Assembly (NCBI GenBank): GCA_009809945.1
Contig: WTPW01002103.1
Span: 3,322 to 67,321, forward strand
DNA: 64,000 nt
Reading direction: 5' to 3'
Source: Gigaspora margarita
Taxonomy: Eukaryota > Glomeromycota > Glomeromycetes > Diversisporales > Gigasporaceae
The number at the start of each line of letters is the position of its first letter. Position 1 is the first letter of the stretch. Shown piece after piece: positions 59,096-64,000 of this stretch. Below the pieces are notes generated by a model. It was not told the origin of the DNA and did not search any database. It was given only the letters and a program-made list of their open reading frames with translations. Both the position numbers and the translations under genes were made by a program.

Positions 59096-60745
59096 AATGG
59101 GTAAAGAAAAGAAATTTCCCAAAGCTAAAAGCATCAAGATAGCTCAAAAGAGATCAAATAAACAAAAAAATCAAAAATATAAGATTTATAATAGGTCAAT
59201 ATAGTAATTAATCATCATAAATTAATTATAAACTTTATATTTTTAGTAGATATAGAGTTGATATTTGTAGCAGTTGCAGCTACAATCACTGCTATCCAAC
59301 CAAGCAAAAAAAGAAAAAGACCATAAAAACACTGAGTCCAAGTACTAGCAGTAGTGCAAGCACTACTACTAGTAATAATTAAAGTGGAAGAGGTAGAAGG
59401 TCTAGTCCTAGTAGTAGCAGTTCAATAAGAAGTAGCAGCAAGAGAAGTTCTAGTAGTTTGTCCAGTGGTAATCTACCAAGTCCATTAACTAGAGAACAAT
59501 TGTTCTATCTTCAGGCAAATATATTGTAATCAATGTTTTTTGGTTTTTTTTTTATCTTTTTTTTTTGTTTTTATAGAATAAAATTAAAGTGCTAATTGAT
59601 AGAAACCAATTAATATTCCAGAAACCAGATTCAAAAAAAAAATAAGAATTGCAAAGAAACTATATTAAAAAAATTAATACTGGCAATACCAAGAAGTTGT
59701 CTGGATACTAGCAAAAGCATGATTAAAAAATATTTAAGCAGCACTACAAGACACAAAGACATACTGCAAAGATAAACTCAGATAGTGGGTTAAAGGCCCA
59801 TAATCATGCCTGAATTAGAAAAAATAGTAAGATAAATGAGGTAAGAATGCTATAAAATTTTGTTTTTATGTAAATTATATTTAAACTATTATTTTTTATT
59901 ATAGTTTTTTTTATAAAATAATTAGAAGAGAAAAATAAGGCATAGAGGTTTGGCATTTTTGATCAAATCAGAAAATAAAAGAATAAGGCACTATTCGCAG
60001 GATGATTTGGAGCTAGTAATGATAAACAAAAGTGGTAATGCATACTATTTAGCCAAAGAATGAGGTATAGATAAGGAGGCTGAGAGAGAGAAGAAGTTGG
60101 CTTTTATTGATAAATAGTGGTGTGGGTCCCATGTAAGTATAATATTCTTAAAAATATATATATTGTAATATTAACTAATTTAATTTTATAATTTGAGTTA
60201 ATAATTTTAATAATGATATTTTTAATATATCTAATAAATATTATCTAGTTAAAATAGCTGTTCTATAAGTGAAATATCTGTATGTCAAATGGCTTTAGCA
60301 AAAAAACAGAAAAATGTTCAAATAGTACTATAGCAATCATGTTGATATCAAATGCATACTGCTACTAGTTGCCCAAGTTGGGCATTATCTGATGAGGCCC
60401 ACAAAAATATGGTATATTTGATCCTGGATTTGATACTGATTATTCCTGTAGAGACGATAATCTATAAAAAAAATTAAAAAACAAAAAAAAATTTAAAAAA
60501 AGAAAAAGAAGTCGCACTTGGAATGCCAATAGTGATAGACAACCTGGTAGTTTAGAAAGAAAAAGAAGTTAGACTAGCACCAATAAGAATGAGAGTAAAG
60601 ATGGTTCAAGAACAAAAAAAGTAGAAAATGTAGTAGTTATACAAAACCAATAGAAGCACAAAGAAGCAGTGATTCATTAGATCCAAATTCTACAACAGTA
60701 TCAATATCATCGGTAGCTGCACTAAGAATATTGTGTGCCAAGTCA

Positions 60746-61080
60746 CTTCTTATCAAAAATCACATATATTTTAATAATCTATAAAATTTTAAATTTAAAT
60801 ATTTTTTAAAAATGTAACTGATAAAAACTATTGTTTTTTATTAGTACTTTCCAAATTATTAGTTAGAATATTTAAAAAAGTTTATAAATTAAAGTTATAA
60901 GTATTTAAAGCTATTATGCTTTCAAAATTTTGGCATTTGATATAAAAAACTTTTAAATTTTTTATATTTTTTTATCCAATTAGTATTAGTATATAATGCA
61001 TTCTGATTGGCTAAAAAACATTTATATATACCCAAATTTGGTGCATTTGATGTGAAGTAACTTTGTGCACTATAGCATTA
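60746..61080. other. AT-rich interval inside the decayed gene
   Basis: This is non-coding AT-rich sequence between the Ser-rich piece ending near 60745 and the Gln codons near 61090. It contains TTCTGATTGGCT near 61000. It may be an old intron or another insertion. I see no clear splice sites or terminal repeats. Confidence 0.35.
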
Positions 61081-61111
61081 AAAAGATAAACAGCAGAAGC
61101 AATGACAACAT

Positions 61112-61439
61112 TAGTGATTTGAACTAAGAAAATTTTTCTTAATCAGTTAACTGAACCAAAATATTTGGTATTAACTGATTAAGATTACTTCATGTTTACT
61201 TTTTGAAATTCTTGAACTTTTACTCAAATTTTTGTTTTGACCTTTCTCGTCTATTATGTTTATTCATTTTCTTTTTAGAAATTTTCGGTTTGGTTCTTTT
61301 ATGATGTTATTTATATTTCTCAACCAATTCTCAACCAGTTGTAAGAGTTAACTAATTAAGCATTTACCCAACCAGTTAACCAAAACTTATTCAGTTCGGG
61401 TCAGTTAATTGATTATAGCCCAACTGGTTCAAATCACTA
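61112..61439. mobile_element. hAT-type MITE inside the Gln-rich segment
   Basis: Perfect 8-bp target duplication GACAACAT at 61104-61111 and 61440-61447, and ends TAGTGATTTGAAC on both sides. Length is 328 bp. The interior repeats AACCAGTTAAC-like words in both directions. Removing it rejoins a run of CAG, CAA and CAT codons, so it landed within old coding sequence. Confidence 0.9.
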
Positions 61440-61945
61440 GACAACATCAACAACAGCAATAGCATCAACATCAAAAGCAGCAACAAAAGCAACTAAGCAA
61501 CAAAAGCAACAACAGGATCAACAATGAAGCTTCTACTTTGAAAGATAGTAGAAACCAACTTCTAGAAATTACAACTCCAGTAAAGACTAGTATTGAGAAG
61601 AGTGAAAGTGAAGAGGTGGTGACAGTGAAATTGAAGTTGAAGAAAAGAGTTTGAATAAAAATATGAGGGCAAGAATAATAAGGGAGCAAGAAAGCAAAAA
61701 AAAAAAGAGTAAAAGAGTAAAAAAGAACAAGGTGGTAGAAAAGGGTAATGATAAAGCAACAAAAAAAAGAAAAAAAGATAATTTAAATTTTTTATTAAAT
61801 TTATTTTTTAAATTTTTTATTAAATTTTATTTTATTTTTTATTTTTTTTAATAAATTTAATAAATGATAAATTCAATAAATATATAATCAGAAAAAATAA
61901 CATAAATATCAGCTAATAATAAGTTTAAACAGTAATATATCATCT

Positions 61946-62104
61946 AAAAATTTTATATTATCAGTAGGCTAATACATTACTCATATAACAAACCAACTTA
62001 TATTATCTGTTTATTAAAACAGTAATATATTACTAAAAAAATTAAGCTAATACATTACTCATAAAACAAACCAACTTATTTTTATCAGCTTAAATAGCTA
62101 TATA
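61946..62104. repeat. Tandem repeat around CAGTAGGCTAATACATTACTC, left part
   Basis: One fuller copy (61946-62030) and one shortened copy (62031-62104) share CTAATACATTACTCATA, ACAAACCAACTTAT and AACAGTAATATAT. The array is cut by the MITE at 62105 and continues at 62360. Confidence 0.65.
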
Positions 62105-62357
62105 CGGGGTGAGTCAATAGAAAAGGAACAAATCATTTTTAGTTAAATTTTTTTTAATTTTTAAATTAAAATATCTTGACAACTATTTAATCAAATTTGC
62201 TAAAAAATTTTTTATTTTAATCTTGAAATTATATAGAATTAAAATAAAAAAAAAATTATTAAATTTATTAAGATAGTTGTTAAGATATTTATTAAGCTTA
62301 AAGTCAAGAAAACTTTTTACTTAAAAAAAATTTGTCCCTTTTCTATTGACTCACCCT
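62105..62357. mobile_element. Small TA-target foldback MITE
   Basis: TA at 62103-62104 and 62358-62359. The ends read CGGGGTGAGTCAATAGAAAA and, from the other side, AGGGTGAGTCAATAGAAAA. The 253 bp form one long imperfect hairpin, including AAATATCTTNACAACTAT in both arms. It is a probable Tc1/mariner-derived non-autonomous element inserted into a tandem repeat. Confidence 0.82.
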
Positions 62358-62359
62358 TA

Positions 62360-62450
62360 TATTATCTAAAAATTTTTATATTATTAGTAGGCTGATACAT
62401 TACTCATATATAAAAGTGACTTATATTATCAGTAATATATCTTCTTAATT
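62360..62450. repeat. Tandem repeat, right part
   Basis: It carries on with ATCTAAAAATTTTTATATTA, TTAGTAGGCTGATACATTAC and CAGTAATATATC, matching the copies left of the MITE. Confidence 0.6.
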
Positions 62451-62629
62451 ACAAGTACCAGATTATTATAAAATTAGTCAATATATTAAAAATCATATTA
62501 AAATATCATTTATATATGTATTATATTGGTCAAATATCACTTTAATAAAATTAATTTATCACTCTAAATCATTTTTGAAAATCAAGCATGTATTTTATAG
62601 TTTACTATATTGGTATAATATCATATTAG

Positions 62630-62730
62630 GGCCTTAGCTGGGTTGGGTCTGACCCAAACCAACTTGGGTCTGACCCAACTCGGATTTGGTCAGTCAGATC
62701 AAACATGAGTCGGGCCATATAGGATAACTT
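62630..62730. repeat. GGGTC/GACCC-rich cluster, possible MITE end
   Basis: TAGGGCCTTAGCTGGGTTGG is followed by two GGGTCTGACCC palindromes and GTCGGGCC: far more G and C than the surroundings. The TAGGG start and dense subterminal repeats resemble hAT-type termini, but no partner end was found in the window. Confidence 0.4.
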
Positions 62731-62924
62731 TCTCATGATTGGTTAATTATGTAAATTGAATATTGCGTCATAATTGGTTACTTTGCAAATCATGTGACAA
62801 CTGGCCAATCAAAATTTATTATAAATATAATATCAATATAATGATAATAATACAGTATTATCTGTTATTGTTGTATTACATGCTAACTAAAAACCTTAAA
62901 TTTATATTCTTTAGTTTGTAAAGG
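62731..62924. other. AT-rich DNA
   Basis: No gene. GATTGGTTAATTA, TAATTGGTTAC and GGCCAATCA words occur, but nothing ties them to a promoter. Confidence 0.4.
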
Positions 62925-62949
62925 TTTGCAGGCAAATTTGTTTGCATAA
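62925..62949. repeat. Palindromic motif, copy 1
   Basis: GCAGGCAAATTTGTTTGCATAA, nearly self-complementary around AAATTT. A second copy lies 599 bases to the right. Because of its symmetry the pair can be read as direct or inverted, so the two could be ends of a roughly 620-bp element. Confidence 0.5.
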
Positions 62950-63523
62950 TTACTATAAATATATCTCTAATCTACTTTTTTAATTATTTAAAATATTTAA
63001 ATAAAATTTGGTATGATAATATTTGAAAACAAGGATTATATTTTTGAATTATTTAATTTTATATTAAAAGACAAAAAGTTTATATTGCTTAGAAGCTAAA
63101 AATATTGAATTTTAAAGAAATTTTTTAACCAAAAAAATAATTTACAATATCTTGGTAAATTCTTTAAATATTGGTTTTAAAAATATAGTTNCTAATACAA
63201 TATTNTAGTTTATATAAAGGATTACAACTTTTATTATTGCACTTTAAGTAATTTACTTGTAAAAATTAAGACTTGCATTAGAAGTAAAAATTTTTTTATA
63301 GACGGAAATATATAAAATTTAAAAAAACCTAAAGAAAAATTCTATAGTAAAAGTTCTAAAACAAAAACTTTAAACTTTAATTACATCAAAGTTTTTTAAT
63401 AAATTTAAAAAATTTTTATAATAAGTTAATAAAACAGAACTAATATTACATTTTTTACTTAGAAAGTATATAGGTAAAATTAATATTTAAAGTTATATTT
63501 GAAAATTTTAAAATTTTACAATT
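62950..63523. other. AT-rich DNA between the paired motifs
   Basis: No coding frame. There are two single undetermined bases (63191 and 63205) and scattered TAAAAATTTT-type words. Confidence 0.4.
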
Positions 63524-63548
63524 TATGCAGGCAAATTTGCTTGCATAA
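63524..63548. repeat. Palindromic motif, copy 2
   Basis: GCAGGCAAATTTGCTTGCATAA, differing from copy 1 by one base. Confidence 0.5.
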
Positions 63549-64000
63549 AAATTAAGAGATAATATATGACAATTCAATATTAGAAATAGATTAAAGCGAT
63601 TTAATATGATTTAATTTAGATGGAAAAATTATGACATATATCCAATCACTTTATAAAATTATGTAAAAAAATTTTCATCCAACATCAAACAAAGGTCTGT
63701 AATATATAATAAATCTATCTTAAATATAAACTACGAATGAATGATGTAGAACCTATTTATTAAAAAAAATAAAAACAAGTTTTTTATAATATTCTTAAAT
63801 AATTCTAAAAATCTCAGATTTGGACTTATTATTGTTAAGATCCCAAAAGATAAAGTTACTTACCAAACACTTCTTTATATCTAAGTAAATCATCAAGTGT
63901 TGTAATTAATTTTAAACTAATATTATAAAAAGTTATATATATTATCTTTAAGCTTTTTTTTCAAACAAGTTAGTCATACTTTTGTGAGTTAATTAAAAGC
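63549..64000. other. AT-rich DNA to the window end
   Basis: I see no gene, RNA or element boundary here. Confidence 0.4.

Larger units (their letters stand above)
59098..61790 (+). pseudogene. Decayed intron-containing gene, basic Ser/Gln/Lys-rich product
   Basis: I do not recognise the family. The start at 59098 gives MGKEKKFPKAKSIKIAQKRS. A second block (about 59256-59513) has CSSCSYNHCYP, a possible metal-binding cluster, then a Lys run and a long Ser-rich stretch ending PSPLTREQLFYLQ. A third block (59577-59840) lies between a TTATAG acceptor and a GTAAGA donor. A fourth (59926-60132) lies between ATTAG and GTAAGT; both are in phase 0 (264 and 207 bases) and read as one style of charged protein (for example MINKSGNAYYLAKE). 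Further pieces at 60257-60745 include SCPSWALSDEAHKN and SSDSLDPNSTTVSIS. After a MITE (61112-61439) come Gln-rich, acidic and Lys-rich segments to about 61790. Four in-frame stops fall in the third block and two in the fourth. The product, if ever made, looks nuclear (Lys/Arg clusters). Confidence 0.6.

Noticed and set aside
58962-59147. Lys/Arg-rich open frame on the minus strand
   Set aside because: It is the complement of the pyrimidine-rich leader of the decayed gene, so its composition is a by-product.
59577-61500. Alternative genetic code reading TAA/TAG as Gln
   Set aside because: Some stops are TGA, and in the nearby LINE a TAG replaces a conserved Trp. Ordinary decay explains both.

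Overview
The window looks like repeat-dense DNA from an AT-rich eukaryotic genome. It holds a spliced but decayed gene, a LINE with reverse transcriptase and RNase H, tRNA-headed SINE-like elements and many small DNA transposons. The LINE wording (for example GIDQGEVISP) resembles LINEs I associate with arbuscular mycorrhizal fungi (Glomeromycotina); this is recognition, not a search. No intact gene was found.

Layout. 1-812: a long tRNA-headed SINE-like insertion with a 16-bp target duplication. 1536-2299: a foldback DNA transposon. 2369-3154: a terminal-inverted-repeat element whose right end runs into the main oddity. 3121-44174: about 673 exact 61-base periods in which 30 fixed columns read A and 31 columns carry ordinary-looking sequence, in the pattern N12 A7 N9 A7 N6 A8 N4 A8. 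The phase shows no net shift over 41 kb. 44175-45061: a gap of N. 45062-46580: A-rich edge and two tandem arrays. 46965-47709: an inverted-repeat element with an internal duplication. 47853-52978: a 5'-truncated LINE with a 67-bp target duplication, itself hit by two hAT-type MITEs. 52979-56755: an inverted-repeat pair enclosing a mariner-like element and AT minisatellites. 56919-58760: a degenerate satellite split by a second, 983-bp tRNA-headed insertion. 58960-61790: a decayed intron-containing gene interrupted by a third hAT MITE. 61946-64000: AT-rich repeats split by a small TA-target MITE.

The 61-base A comb is the outstanding signal. Three internal tests suggest that the A runs were laid over pre-existing DNA, rather than being a normal satellite: a transposon end is recognisable with only the comb columns changed; one spot shows a 60-base native repeat sliding one base against the 61-base comb in all four slots; and all 11 single N calls fall outside the comb columns. 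A technical origin (assembly or file-level overwrite) must be excluded first. If raw reads confirm it, no process I know of would produce it. Open reading frames in this block are by-products of poly-A and poly-T and are not annotated.
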